A stretch of 64,000 nucleotides of DNA from Stenotrophomonas sp. BIGb0135 (GTDB lineage Bacteria; Pseudomonadota; Gammaproteobacteria; Xanthomonadales; Xanthomonadaceae): assembly GCF_024810105.1 (NCBI RefSeq), contig NZ_JANUDX010000012.1, forward strand, positions 79,409-143,408. The letters are read 5' to 3'. Below are positions 1 through 9,321 of this stretch, piece after piece. The position numbers and the translations under genes are program-made. The notes below the pieces were generated by a model that ran no database searches, was not told the DNA's origin, and saw nothing but the letters and a program-made list of their open reading frames with translations. The stretch's first letter is position 1, and each line of letters opens with the position of its first letter.

Positions 1-1221
1 GTGCCGCTTGGCCATCTCGCCCTGCGCCGCCATCACCGAGGTGAGCTGGCTGCGCATGCGCTGCATCGATTCAAGCAGGCGCCCCACTTCGTCATTGCGC
101 GGCGGCGGCAGCGCGGTATCCAGGCGGCCTTCGGCCACGTCCACCGACAGGCGTACCGCATCGGCCAGCGGGCGGATCGCCTGGCGGCGCAGCAGCACGT
201 ACACACTGGCACTGAGCACCAGCGCCGCGCCCAGGCCGACGGCCAGGATGATCCACAGCAGCGCGCGTGCCTGCGCGGTGATCAGCGCATACGGCACCAC
301 CACGCCCAGCGCGAAGCGCTCCTGGCTGCCACCGATGCGCAGCGGCACGTAGGCCTTCACGTTGCCGGCCTCATCCACCTGGAAATCCTCGAACCGCTTG
401 TCCGCCCCCACCGCGGCCAGGATCTGGCGCGTGGTCGCATCGTCGCGGCGCTTGCCGATTTCCTTGGCATCGGCGGCGGCCAGCACGATGCCACCTGGCG
501 AGATCAGTTCGACGCGGCCCTCGCCCATCGGGCGCAGGGCGGCCAGGCGGTCCTGCAGCGCGGCCAGGCCGAAGTCCACGGTCACCGCGCCAAGGAACTC
601 GCCCTTGTCCAGCACCGGCGTGGACAGGGTGGTCATCAGCACCGGCTTGCCGGCGATCTCGTAGCGGTACGGCTCGGCCACGGTCTGGCGCTTGAGCGCA
701 CGCGGGCGCAGGTACCAGTCACCATCGCCCGGGGTGTCGTAGCCCTTGAGCGGATCCTGCGCGGGGCCGCCGTCCTGCCAGGACCAGTAGCTCATGAAGC
801 GGCCGGTCGCATCGTGCGCCGGTGCATCGACGAACTCGCTGTCCTTGCCATCGAATGCCTGCGGTTCCCACAACGTGCCAAAGCCCACCCACTCCGGGTG
901 CGAGCGCAGCTGCTGCTCCACCACCTGCGCGGCGACGGCACGGTTCAACGTGCCGGCGGCGTGCTGCACCACCAGGCTGTCGGCGAGCGCCTGGCTGGTG
1001 GCGAAGGCGGTGGCCAGCTCGGCGCCGACCCGGCGCGATTCGGCATCCGCTTCACTCTGCATGGTCTGCCGCGAGGCACCTATCAGGGCCTGGCTGGCTT
1101 CGCGGTAGCTGATGGCGGCGGTGACGCCAAAGCAGAGCATGGCAATCAGCGCGGTACCGAGCATCAGCCGGTTGGCGATGCTGCCGGGGCGCGGGGAGGC
1201 GGCGGTGCGGGACGCGGACAT
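1..1221 (-). CDS. Methyl-accepting chemotaxis protein, C-terminal part outside the window
   Basis: Reading leftwards from ATG at 1221, the protein opens with a short cytoplasmic N-terminus and a hydrophobic segment at about residues 15-36. A periplasmic region of about 300 residues follows and resembles a dCache sensor (WGFGTLWEPQ..., YWSWQDGG, W-Y-L-R-P motifs). A second membrane segment then leads into a HAMP-like helix (RRQAIRPLADAVRLSVDVAE). The window ends just after the HAMP region, so the signalling hairpin that would contact CheA/CheW is not seen. The inner-membrane chemoreceptor role is known for the family; the ligand cannot be told from the sequence. No strong Shine-Dalgarno precedes 1221, so the start could move slightly. 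Confidence 0.85.
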   Translation of the reverse strand, partial: MSASRTAASPRPGSIANRLMLGTALIAMLCFGVTAAISYREASQALIGASRQTMQSEADAESRRVGAELATAFATSQALADSLVVQHAAGTLNRAVAAQVVEQQLRSHPEWVGFGTLWEPQAFDGKDSEFVDAPAHDATGRFMSYWSWQDGGPAQDPLKGYDTPGDGDWYLRPRALKRQTVAEPYRYEIAGKPVLMTTLSTPVLDKGEFLGAVTVDFGLAALQDRLAALRPMGEGRVELISPGGIVLAAADAKEIGKRRDDATTRQILAAVGADKRFEDFQVDEAGNVKAYVPLRIGGSQERFALGVVVPYALITAQARALLWIILAVGLGAALVLSASVYVLLRRQAIRPLADAVRLSVDVAEGRLDTALPPPRNDEVGRLLESMQRMRSQLTSVMAAQGEMAKRH

Positions 1222-1485
1222 GGGGACGGTTCCGGGAAGGAGTACGGTTCAGCGGACGCCATCAAGCGCCACTACGGCTTCACGCAGTCCATTGCGGTCC
1301 GGATCGGCGCGGTGCGACTCACGCCCGAACCGGCAGGAAAACGGCAACACTTCGACACGGCGCGGCGAGCGCGCCTGCCGGCACGGCCGATGGCCGTCCC
1401 GGCACCGCCCCGACACGCACGTCGGGGCATTGAGCTGGATAACGGCGCCACGGCGCCGATGTTGAGTCCCGTTTCCTGACCCTGT

Positions 1486-2964
1486 TCAGTGTTGCCCGGG
1501 TGCCGGGGCCGGATCCGCGGGCTGCCGCCCCACGCGGTCGACCAGGGTGCGGCTGGCCGCGTTGAGCCCGCGCACCTCCACCTGCGCGCCATGCGCGCGC
1601 AGTTTGTCCAGCACCCGTTCCAGCGCCGCCACCGCGCTGAGGTCCCAGAAATGCGCCTGGGCCAGGTCCACCACCACCCGCGCCGGCACCTGCTGCAGGT
1701 CGACGCTGGCCGCGAACTGGCCGGCCGAGGCGAAGAACACCTGGCCGCTGACGGTGTAAACGCGGGTACCGTCCGCCTCGATGACATCGTCGACCTGCAG
1801 CATCCGCCCGACCTTGCGCGCGAAGAACAGCGCCGACAGCAAGACCCCGGTCAGCACCCCCTTGGCCAGGTCATGCGTGGCCACGGTGACCACCACGGTG
1901 GCGATCATCACCATCGAAGAGCTCTTCGGGTGCTGGCGCAGCTCCTGGAACGAGCGCCAGTGGAAGGTGCCGATGCTGACCATCACCATCACCGCCACCA
2001 GCGCCGCCATCGGGATCTGCCGCACCCACTCGGCGCCATAGACCACCAGCAACAGCAGCAGCACCCCGGCCACCAGGCAGGACAGCCGCCCGCGCCCGCC
2101 GGAGGACACGTTGATCACCGACTGGCCGATCATCGCGCAGCCGCCCATGCCGCCGAACAGCCCGGCGGTGATGTTGGCCAGGCCCTGGCCGGCGCACTCG
2201 CGGTTGCGCTGGCTGGGGGTGTCGGTCATGTCCTCGACGATCTGCGCGGTCATCATCGACTCCAGCAGGCCCACCACCGCCAACGTCGCCGACACCGGCA
2301 GCAGCAGGCGCAGGGTGTCCCAGGTGAGCGGCACGTCCGGGAACAGGAACACCGGCAGGCTGTCCGGCAGCGCGCCCATGTCGCCCACCGTGCGCACGTC
2401 CCAGTGCAGGCCGATCGACAGCGCGGTGAGCACCACGATCGCCACCAGCGGCGAAGGCACCGCGCGGGTGAGCCGCGGCAGCAGGTAGATGATCGCCAGC
2501 CCGGCCGCGCACACCGCCCACACCTGCCAGGACCGGCCGATCAACTCGGGCATCTGCGCCAGGAAGATCAGGATCGCCAGCGCGTTGACGAAGCCGGTGA
2601 TGACCGAGCGCGACACGAAGCGCATCAGCACGCCCAGCTTCAGGACGCCGGCGAGTACCTGCAGCAGGCCGGCCAGGATCGTGGCGGCCAGCAGGTACTG
2701 CAGGCCGTGGTCCTTGACCAGGTCGACCATGACCAGCGCCATCGCCCCGGTCGCGGCCGAGATCATGCCCGGGCGGCCGCCGGCGATCGCGGTCACCACC
2801 GCGATGCAGAACGAGGCGTACAGCCCCACCTTGGGGTCCACCCCGGCGATGATCGAAAAAGCGATCGCTTCGGGAATCAGGGCCAGCGCGACGACCGTGC
2901 CGGACAGCAGGTCACCGCGGATATTGCCGAGCCATTGCTGGCGCAGCGGATAGGAAACAGACAT
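1486..2964 (-). CDS. SulP family inorganic anion transporter with STAS domain
   Basis: This 492-residue protein has the SulP layout. About 11-14 membrane segments fill residues 15-400, including the early [20 protein letters not shown] motif typical of the sulfate permease/bicarbonate transporter family. A cytoplasmic STAS domain follows at about 400-480 (VFFASAGQF..., [19 protein letters not shown]). SulP proteins move sulfate, bicarbonate or dicarboxylates across the inner membrane; the substrate here is unknown. The start at 2964 is preferred over an in-frame codon at 2994 because GGAG lies about 8 bases before it. No carbonic anhydrase gene lies beside it, which would have pointed to bicarbonate. 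Confidence 0.9.
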   Translation of the reverse strand: MSVSYPLRQQWLGNIRGDLLSGTVVALALIPEAIAFSIIAGVDPKVGLYASFCIAVVTAIAGGRPGMISAATGAMALVMVDLVKDHGLQYLLAATILAGLLQVLAGVLKLGVLMRFVSRSVITGFVNALAILIFLAQMPELIGRSWQVWAVCAAGLAIIYLLPRLTRAVPSPLVAIVVLTALSIGLHWDVRTVGDMGALPDSLPVFLFPDVPLTWDTLRLLLPVSATLAVVGLLESMMTAQIVEDMTDTPSQRNRECAGQGLANITAGLFGGMGGCAMIGQSVINVSSGGRGRLSCLVAGVLLLLLVVYGAEWVRQIPMAALVAVMVMVSIGTFHWRSFQELRQHPKSSSMVMIATVVVTVATHDLAKGVLTGVLLSALFFARKVGRMLQVDDVIEADGTRVYTVSGQVFFASAGQFAASVDLQQVPARVVVDLAQAHFWDLSAVAALERVLDKLRAHGAQVEVRGLNAASRTLVDRVGRQPADPAPAPGQH

Positions 2965-3212
2965 GGGCAGACTCCGCGCGCCGGCGATGCGCACGGCGCG
3001 CTGTGTGATGAAGACACGACACTCCCTGGACCCGGCAGTGGCACGGGTGCGTGATCAACGCGATATCAGGGCGGGGTCATCACAATCCAGCAGGGCGGGC
3101 GGCGGCGGCGCGCAGGATAACGCAGCCCCCGGCCTGGCTCAACGCGCCGGTTGACCGTATCGGCGCCGCACGCGCACGATGCCGGCTCACGCCTCCCGCC
3201 ACAGGTACCTGC

Positions 3213-3503
3213 ATGTACGGTTTGATCGGAAAGATGTTGATCGCCCCGGGCCAGCGCGACAGCGTGCTCGCGATCCTGCTGGACGGTACGCGCGACATGC
3301 CCGGTTGCCGCAGTTACGTGGTGGCCACCGACCCCACCCACGCCGACGCACTCTGGATCACCGAAGTCTGGGACAGCCAGGAGGCGCATCGCGGCTCGCT
3401 GGCATTGCCGGCGGTGCAGGCCGCGATCGCCAAGGCCCGGCCGCATATCACCGGTTTCGGCGAACGGTTCGAAACCGTGCCGGTGGGGGGGCACGGGATC
3501 TGA
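3213..3503 (+). CDS. Putative quinol monooxygenase (ABM domain, YgiN-like)
   Basis: A 96-residue protein with the size and motifs of the antibiotic-biosynthesis-monooxygenase fold: an N-terminal strand MYGLIGKM, the central DMPGCRSYVVATDPT, and the EVWDSQEAHRGSLALPAVQA segment that forms the dimeric alpha/beta barrel half. Family members oxidise quinols or unknown aromatics without a cofactor, or simply sequester them; the substrate is not predictable. It converges on the EamA gene with only 10 bp between the two stops. An upstream in-frame extension exists, but it is low in family-like sequence, so the ATG at 3213 is chosen. Confidence 0.8.
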   Translation: MYGLIGKMLIAPGQRDSVLAILLDGTRDMPGCRSYVVATDPTHADALWITEVWDSQEAHRGSLALPAVQAAIAKARPHITGFGERFETVPVGGHGI

Positions 3504-3513
3504 GCGGGCCGGC

Positions 3514-4377
3514 TCAGCGCGCGAAATGCCTGGCGCCAGCCACGCACGCCACCGCACACAGGGTCACCCCCAGCATGCCCATGCTCACCCGCTCGTGCAG
3601 CAGCACGGCGGCCAGCGCCAGCCCGAAGAAGGGCTGCAGCAACTGCAGTTGGCCGACCGCCGCGATCCCCCCCTGTGCCAACCCGCGATACCAGAACATG
3701 AAACCGATCAGCATGCTGAACACCGACACATAGCCCAGCCCCAGCCACGCCTGGGTGCCCACGTGTGCCACGTCAAGCGGCCAGCGCAACCACAGCAGCG
3801 GCGCCATCAAGGGCAACGCCAGCAGCAATGCCCAGCTGATCACCTGCCATCCTCCCAACGTCCGCGTGAGTCGCGCGCCTTCGGCGTAGCCCAACCCGCA
3901 GACCAGCACGGCGGCGACCATCAGCAGGTCGCCCTGCAGCGAGCCCCGGCCTGCGCCGAGCAGCGCATAGCCGGCCACCGCCGCGCTGCCCAGCAGCGAG
4001 AACACCCAGAACGCCGGACGCAGGCGCTCGCCACCGCGCAGCACGCCGAACACTGCCGTACTCAGCGGCAGCAAGCCGAGAAACACGATCGAATGTGCCG
4101 AGGACACGTGCTGCAGCGCCAGCGCGGTCAGCAGCGGGAATCCCACCACCACCCCCAGTGCCACCACCAGCAACGGGGCCAGGCTGGACCGCGAGGGCGG
4201 CCGCTGACGCAAGCCCACCAGCATGGCCGCGCCCAGCAGCGCGGCGATGCTGGCGCGCGCCGCGGTCAGGAACGTGGGGTCGAGGTCGGCGACCGCCACG
4301 CGCGTGGCCGGCAGTGAGCCGGCGAAGATCAGCACGCCAATGAATCCGTTGATCCAGCCTTGTGTCCGGTCGTCCAT
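3514..4377 (-). CDS. EamA/DMT family transporter
   Basis: A 287-residue hydrophobic protein with ten predicted membrane segments arranged as two EamA repeats, opening with WINGFIGVLIFAGSLPATRV. The drug/metabolite transporter superfamily exports amino acids, nucleosides or toxic metabolites. It is transcribed divergently from a MocR-type regulator across a 116-bp gap; that arrangement is common where the regulator controls the exporter. The start at 4377 (MDDRTQGW) is preferred because the longer frame runs into the regulator's promoter region and lacks membrane-protein character. Confidence 0.85.
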   Translation of the reverse strand: MDDRTQGWINGFIGVLIFAGSLPATRVAVADLDPTFLTAARASIAALLGAAMLVGLRQRPPSRSSLAPLLVVALGVVVGFPLLTALALQHVSSAHSIVFLGLLPLSTAVFGVLRGGERLRPAFWVFSLLGSAAVAGYALLGAGRGSLQGDLLMVAAVLVCGLGYAEGARLTRTLGGWQVISWALLLALPLMAPLLWLRWPLDVAHVGTQAWLGLGYVSVFSMLIGFMFWYRGLAQGGIAAVGQLQLLQPFFGLALAAVLLHERVSMGMLGVTLCAVACVAGARHFAR

Positions 4378-4430
4378 GCCTGCGTTCCTTGAATGGACCG
4401 CCAGTGGACCACGCACGACGGCAGGGCACC

Positions 4431-4454
4431 CATACACAATCCAGTACACTTCCG
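4431..4454. promoter_or_regulatory. Direct repeat in the MocR/EamA divergent promoter
   Basis: Two near-copies, CATACACAATCC and CAGTACACTTCC, lie side by side with their TACAC cores 12 bp apart, centred in the 116-bp gap between the divergent genes. MocR-type regulators are known to bind direct repeats in such gaps, so this is the best operator candidate. Assigning it to this regulator is inference. Confidence 0.45.
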
Positions 4455-4493
4455 CCGAACTGTTATGCCCTCCTGTGCAACACGGATCGCCCC

Positions 4494-5882
4494 ATGCCAC
4501 GGCCCCAGCGCATCACCCGCATCGAGACGGTCATGGAGGCGGTACGCGCGCGCATCACCGCGCGCAGCTATGTGCCAGGCACGCGCCTGCCGTCGGTACG
4601 CGCCCAGGCAGCGACCCTGCAGGTGTCGGTGTCCACGGTTGTCGAAGCCTATGCACGCCTCACCGCCGAGGGGCTCATCAGCCCGCGCCCGGGTGCCGGC
4701 TTCCACGTGATTGGTCCGGTCGCACCGCTGGCACTGGCGGGCATGGATCCGCCGCGCGACCGGCAGGTCGATCCTCTGTGGCTGGCACGGCAATCCCTGG
4801 AGCATGAGCCAGGCATGCTCAAGCCGGGCTGCGGCTGGCTGCCCGAGGACTGGATGTACGTCGAGGGCATCCGCCGTGGCCTGCGCAGCGCCGCGCGTGC
4901 CGATGCCGCCGCACTGGCCGACTACGCAACCCCGCTCGGCCTGCCTGCGCTGCGCCAGCTGCTCGCCCGGCGCCTGGCCGGGTACGCCATCGATGCGGCA
5001 CCGGAACAGATCATGCTCACCGAATCGGGATCGCATGCGGTCGATCTGATCTGCCGCTTCCTGTTGTCGCCCGGCGATACGGTCCTGGTGGATGATCCGT
5101 GTTACTTCAACTTCCTGGCGTTGCTCAAGGCGCACCGGGTCAAGGTGGTGGGCATTCCGTACACGCCCACCGGCCCCGACGTGGAGGCCTTCAGCGCCGC
5201 GCTGCAGGCCCACTCGCCGCGGGTGTACATCACCAACTCGGGCATCCACAACCCGACCGGCGCCACGCTCTCGCCGGTTACCGCGCACCGCCTGCTGAGC
5301 GCCGCGGACAGCTCGGACCTGGTGATCATCGAGGATGACCTGTTCGCCGATTTCGAGCACGCCCCGGCGCCACGCCTGGCCGCGTTCGACGGCTTGTCGC
5401 GGGTCATCCAGGTGGGCAGTTTTTCCAAGACCCTGTCCGCGTCGGTGCGCTGTGGCTTCATCGTTGCCCGTGGCGACTGGATCGAAGGGCTGGCCGACCT
5501 GAAGATCGCCACCAGCTTCGGCGGCGGACGCCTGGCGGCGGACATCCTGCTCACCGCGCTGACCGCCAGCGGCTACCGGCGACACGTCGAAGCGGTGCGC
5601 ACCCGGCTGGCGAGCGCGCGCGACACCACGTTGGCACGACTGGCGCCGCTCGGTATCCGGCCGTGGGTGGTGCCGCAGGCGGGAATGCTGCTGTGGTGCC
5701 AACTGCCCGATGGGGTGGACGCGGCCAACATCGCGCGCCGCTGCCTGGCCGAGGGCGTCGTGCTGGCGCCGGGCAACGCGTTCAGCCCTTCGCTCGCTGC
5801 CGCGGGCTTTCTCCGTTTCAATGCAGCGCAGGCCCAGGACAGGCGCGTGTTCGAGGTCCTGGCACGCGCGATGCGCGGCTGA
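4494..5882 (+). CDS. MocR-type transcriptional regulator (GntR HTH fused to aminotransferase fold)
   Basis: This 462-residue protein joins an N-terminal winged helix (residues 1-70; TRLPSVRAQAATLQVSVSTV, then RLTAEGLISPRPGAGFHV) to a class I aminotransferase-like domain. The PLP-lysine region is GSFSKTLSASVRCGFIVA, with the lysine at about residue 313. The Asn of TNSGIHNPTGATLS and the Asp of IIEDDLFADF are also present, so cofactor binding should be intact. MocR proteins use PLP adducts as signals rather than for transamination. The divergent EamA gene is the likely target. The start at 4494 begins the conserved HTH; no clear Shine-Dalgarno is seen. Confidence 0.9.
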   Translation: MPRPQRITRIETVMEAVRARITARSYVPGTRLPSVRAQAATLQVSVSTVVEAYARLTAEGLISPRPGAGFHVIGPVAPLALAGMDPPRDRQVDPLWLARQSLEHEPGMLKPGCGWLPEDWMYVEGIRRGLRSAARADAAALADYATPLGLPALRQLLARRLAGYAIDAAPEQIMLTESGSHAVDLICRFLLSPGDTVLVDDPCYFNFLALLKAHRVKVVGIPYTPTGPDVEAFSAALQAHSPRVYITNSGIHNPTGATLSPVTAHRLLSAADSSDLVIIEDDLFADFEHAPAPRLAAFDGLSRVIQVGSFSKTLSASVRCGFIVARGDWIEGLADLKIATSFGGGRLAADILLTALTASGYRRHVEAVRTRLASARDTTLARLAPLGIRPWVVPQAGMLLWCQLPDGVDAANIARRCLAEGVVLAPGNAFSPSLAAAGFLRFNAAQAQDRRVFEVLARAMRG

Positions 5883-6024
5883 CGCGGCGCGCTGTCTGCG
5901 CGACCAACGGCCGTCCGGCCACGCCTCGTGAATGCTTCATCCTCGCCGCACGCGCGCACCTTCACGGGCATTGCGCAGGCCGCGCGGGAGAGTAGCCTGA
6001 AAGGAACGGTGGCAGGCAAGGCGC

Positions 6025-7812
6025 ATGTGGGACAGCAGCAGCGATAGTGACCGGGTTGCATTGATCGACGCATTGAACGTGATGGACCCGGCGTTGGGGC
6101 GCGCGCTGGATCCGATTACCGAGCTTGCTGCGTTCACCTTCGACGTGCCCATCGCGCTGATTTCAATCGTCGACGCCGACAGCCAGCGCTTCATCTCGCG
6201 CGTCGGCCTCGCCGTGGAGGGCACCGATCGGCACGCCTCGATCTGCTCGTGGGCCATCGGCTCGGCGCAGGTGATGCAGGTGGCCGACCTGCGCGAGGAC
6301 CCGCGCTTCGCACAGAATCCGCTGGTGGTCGGCCCCGAACAGGTGCGCTTCTATGCCGGCGCTCCCCTGCTCACCAGGTCCGGGCTGGCCCTGGGCACCC
6401 TGTGCCTGATGGGACGCGCGCCGCGCGTGCTGTCGCCGCTGGAAGTGCAACAGATGCAGACGCTTGCCCGCGTGGTGATGGCGCAGATGGAACTGAAGAT
6501 GTCCATGGGCCGGCGCGAGCAGGTCACCGGCCTACCCAACCGCCAGCAGTTCCAGGCGGACCTCGACCTGCTGGCGCGGCGTGCCGGCGACGGGCACTTC
6601 ACTGCGGTGCTGCTGGACGTCCTGGATGCCCACAGCGCCAACGACGCCGGCCAGGCCCTGGGCATGAAACCGGTGGAGGCCCTGCTCCGGCAGTCCTCGC
6701 TGCGCGTGCAGAGCGTGCTGCAGGACCAGGCGCAGGTCTACCACGTTGGCGTCAGCCGGTTCGCGTTCTTCCTGGTCGACCAGGACCGCACGCAGGTGGA
6801 GGCGCTGCTGGATCGATTGCGCGAACGCATGCGGCGACCGCTGATGGCCGGCAGCGTGCCGATGTTGCCGCAGTTCCATGCCGGTGCCTGCCATTTCAAG
6901 GCAGTCGCGGCCGACACCAACGACCTCATCCGCAAATGCCTGGTCGCCATGCAGCATGCGGTGCAGACCGATGCCTGCCTGTGCTGGTACTCCGACGAGC
7001 GCGACGCGCGCCTGCGCCGGCGCTACCGTCTCGCCTCCGATGCCGCGCGCGGCCTGGCCCAACACCAGTTCAGCCTGGTCTACCAACCGCGTTTCAGCCT
7101 GCACGATGGGATGCCGGTGGCTGCCGAAGCGCTGCTGCGCTGGGTCCATCCCATGCTCGGGCCGGTCAGCCCCGGCGAGTTCATTCCGGTGCTGGAGCGC
7201 ACGGCATTGATGCCGGCGTTGAGCCGCTGGGTGGTCGATCACGCGCTGGCCCAGCTGGCGCTATGGCAGCACGCGCTCCCCGGTTTTGGCCTGTCGCTGA
7301 ACCTGTCGCCGCGCGACTTCGATGATCCCGGCCTGTGGCAGATGCTGTCCACCCGGCTGCAGGCGCATGGCCTGCCTGCGTCGCTGCTGGAGGTGGAAAT
7401 CACCGAGGGCGAATGGTTGCAGGGCCACCCCGGCGCGGTGCCGCAACTGCGCGCGATGGCCACCGCCGGGATCCGTATCGCCATCGATGATTTCGGCAGC
7501 GGCTACAGCAACTTCGGCTACCTGAGCGAAGTGCCGATCTCCCTGATCAAGATCGACCGCAGCCTGGTGACCGGGCTGGCGCGCTCGCGCACCTCGCGAC
7601 TGAAGGTGGAGGCCATCATCAAACTGGCCCGGCAACTGGGCTACCGCACAGTGGCCGAGGGCGTGGAGTCCGACGCCGAACTGTCGCTGCTGCGCCTGTG
7701 GGGTTGCGACGAGGCGCAAGGCTACCTTCTCGCCCGGCCCATGACGGCCGACGCGGCCACCCTGCTGGTGGATGCGTGCCGGGCCGGCTCCCCGGGCGAA
7801 GACACCGCCTGA
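6025..7812 (+). CDS. GAF - degenerate GGDEF - EAL cyclic-di-GMP signalling protein
   Basis: A 595-residue soluble protein with three domains. A GAF domain at about 20-160 contains FDVPIALISIVDADSQRF and the downstream FYAGAPLLT. A GGDEF-like domain at about 170-330 starts with TGLPNRQQF, but the signature is replaced by GVSRFAFF, so it should not make c-di-GMP. The EAL domain at about 350-585 keeps EALLRW, NLSPRDF, EVEITEGEW, AIDDFGSGYSNFGYL, IKIDRSLV and AEGVES. That set of metal and catalytic residues predicts an active c-di-GMP phosphodiesterase. There is no membrane segment, so the GAF domain would sense a cytoplasmic signal. It stands alone in the plus direction. Confidence 0.92.
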   Translation: MWDSSSDSDRVALIDALNVMDPALGRALDPITELAAFTFDVPIALISIVDADSQRFISRVGLAVEGTDRHASICSWAIGSAQVMQVADLREDPRFAQNPLVVGPEQVRFYAGAPLLTRSGLALGTLCLMGRAPRVLSPLEVQQMQTLARVVMAQMELKMSMGRREQVTGLPNRQQFQADLDLLARRAGDGHFTAVLLDVLDAHSANDAGQALGMKPVEALLRQSSLRVQSVLQDQAQVYHVGVSRFAFFLVDQDRTQVEALLDRLRERMRRPLMAGSVPMLPQFHAGACHFKAVAADTNDLIRKCLVAMQHAVQTDACLCWYSDERDARLRRRYRLASDAARGLAQHQFSLVYQPRFSLHDGMPVAAEALLRWVHPMLGPVSPGEFIPVLERTALMPALSRWVVDHALAQLALWQHALPGFGLSLNLSPRDFDDPGLWQMLSTRLQAHGLPASLLEVEITEGEWLQGHPGAVPQLRAMATAGIRIAIDDFGSGYSNFGYLSEVPISLIKIDRSLVTGLARSRTSRLKVEAIIKLARQLGYRTVAEGVESDAELSLLRLWGCDEAQGYLLARPMTADAATLLVDACRAGSPGEDTA

Positions 7813-7913
7813 TCGTCACGGCGCGCGCTCCTCACGCCGCCAGCGCATTAATTCACCGCCCCTTGATCGCACGCAGGACTACGCTCGGCGTGCAGTAGCC
7901 AGGGAGCCATGCA

Positions 7914-8267
7914 ATGCCGAACACGGGACTGTTCTACCTGCTGGACGTCGCCGGCGATGCCGACAAGCAAGACCCGCACGTACTGCGCAGGCTGTGCTTC
8001 GTGCGCGCCGAATGCCTGCTCTGCCACACCCTGCTCAATGCCGCCAGCGCGCCGGGCCTGGTCAACGTGGCGCACGGCTCGGCCGTGCTCACCTGCGCCC
8101 ACTGCGGCAACCGCCAGGCGATCTCCGGCGCACGCTTCTCCGACTTCGCCATGCGCCTGCAACGCGGCCTGATCCCGCCGCGCGAAGACGTGTTGCCGGT
8201 GGTCTCGCCGACGCCACCGGACCTCATCGTCGCCGACCCCATGCCGCACAAGCCTGCCCTGCGCTAG
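7914..8267 (+). CDS. Hypothetical protein with two CxxC pairs
   Basis: A 117-residue protein of unknown function. Two cysteine pairs, AECLLCHTL (about 34-37) and TCAHCGN (about 61-64), are spaced like a zinc ribbon. The C-terminal part is rich in Pro and Asp. The start at 7914 is set by GGGAG seven bases upstream; a nearer ATG at 7909 in another frame is too close to that site. It ends 7 bp from the convergent gene at 8274-8924. Zinc binding is inference from the Cys pattern only. Confidence 0.7.
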   Translation: MPNTGLFYLLDVAGDADKQDPHVLRRLCFVRAECLLCHTLLNAASAPGLVNVAHGSAVLTCAHCGNRQAISGARFSDFAMRLQRGLIPPREDVLPVVSPTPPDLIVADPMPHKPALR

Positions 8268-8273
8268 CGGCGG

Positions 8274-8924
8274 TCAGGCCTGCCACACGCTGAAGTCGCC
8301 GTTGGCCTCCACCGCCGTCAGCACGAACTCCTGCCGCCAGTCGACCAATACCAGCCCGAACGCCGCGTGCAGGGTGGCGAACACCGCCGAGAGCTGCATG
8401 TCGTCGCCGTCCAGCGTGGCTCCCAGCGCGCGCACCCCGCCTGCGTCGGCCAGTCCGTGCAGCAGCACGTCCGAGGACGGCTGGATCGCGAAGCCGCCCA
8501 CCACCTGCCCCAGTGCCTGCGCGGAGGTGGTGAGAATCGGCGCGGCGATCGGCAGCGTCGCGAACTGGTCGGCCAGCCGCTGCACCGCACCGGGCGCCTG
8601 GACCAGCACGGGTCGGTCCAGGTGCCGCACATGCAGCGCCGACCAACCATTGGGCAGGCGATGCGCCAACTCGAACGCCTTGTACTCGGTCAGCGCGCGC
8701 TGCAGTTGCGGCAGGGCCGCGGCGGGCCAGAATTCCAGCTGGCACCACTCGTCCTCGTGGAACTGCGGCGCCCCATCGGCCGTGGCCGGATCGGGTGCAC
8801 GGAACTGCAGCGCATCGCCTGCGATGGTCGGCATCGAGTACAGGACCTCCGCCGGGTCAAGCCGCTGCGGGGGAACCTCCTTGCGCGATCCCAGTGATGC
8901 CTTGATCCGATCCATCCAGCCCAT
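8274..8924 (-). CDS. Conserved hypothetical protein
   Basis: A 216-residue soluble protein that I do not recognise. It begins MGWMDRIKASLGSRKE, followed by a mixed alpha/beta composition with no signal peptide, membrane segment or clear catalytic motif. GGGAG five bases before ATG 8924 fixes the start over an upstream ATG at 8939. It is convergent with the CxxC protein and has no operon partner. Real coding is supported by the ribosome site, length and codon pattern. Confidence 0.65.
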   Translation of the reverse strand: MGWMDRIKASLGSRKEVPPQRLDPAEVLYSMPTIAGDALQFRAPDPATADGAPQFHEDEWCQLEFWPAAALPQLQRALTEYKAFELAHRLPNGWSALHVRHLDRPVLVQAPGAVQRLADQFATLPIAAPILTTSAQALGQVVGGFAIQPSSDVLLHGLADAGGVRALGATLDGDDMQLSAVFATLHAAFGLVLVDWRQEFVLTAVEANGDFSVWQA

Positions 8925-9188
8925 GTCTACTCCCTGCAAGGTGGCGCCCGCCCAGGGCGATGTGGTGACGTGCCGCGCTGCCCGCGGGCCAACGGCGCCA
9001 TGAAGCGTCCGTGTTCAGGTGAGACGTTCGGGTGAAGGTCGGCCCGTGCCACGCCGACCGCCGGCATGCGGTGTGGTTTCCCAGGCGGCGGCGCGCCCTT
9101 CCAGCGGCGCAGGGGCGCCATGCGACGACAGGCGGCCGGGCGGCTGCGGATGTGCCATGCTGCGCGCAATCACCACGGAGACACCGCA

Positions 9189-9305
9189 ATGGCCAAGGGC
9201 ATGGACAGCAAGAAAGAGCAGAAGAAGAAACCCGCCAAGACCGCCAAGGAAAAGAAGGCGGAGAAGAACGAGAAGAAGACCACGCGGGGTTTTGCACCGA
9301 CCTGA
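9189..9305 (+). CDS. Small lysine-rich protein (38 aa)
   Basis: ATG at 9189 follows GGAG by eight bases and opens a 38-residue frame, MAKGMDSKKEQKKKPAKTAK..., ending RGFAPT. About 40% of residues are Lys, and Glu, Ala and Thr make up most of the rest. Such short basic proteins occur in Xanthomonadaceae and may bind nucleic acid, but no function is established. The strong ribosome site and the sharp composition change support translation. It converges on the hydrolase gene 16 bp downstream. Confidence 0.6.
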   Translation: MAKGMDSKKEQKKKPAKTAKEKKAEKNEKKTTRGFAPT

Positions 9306-9321
9306 GCCGGCGCGGCCCGGC

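Noticed and set aside
1222..1485. A coding gene between the chemoreceptor and the SulP gene
   Set aside because: Open frames there are antisense or run-through shadows with no ribosome site; the stretch looks like a promoter region with GC-rich hairpins.
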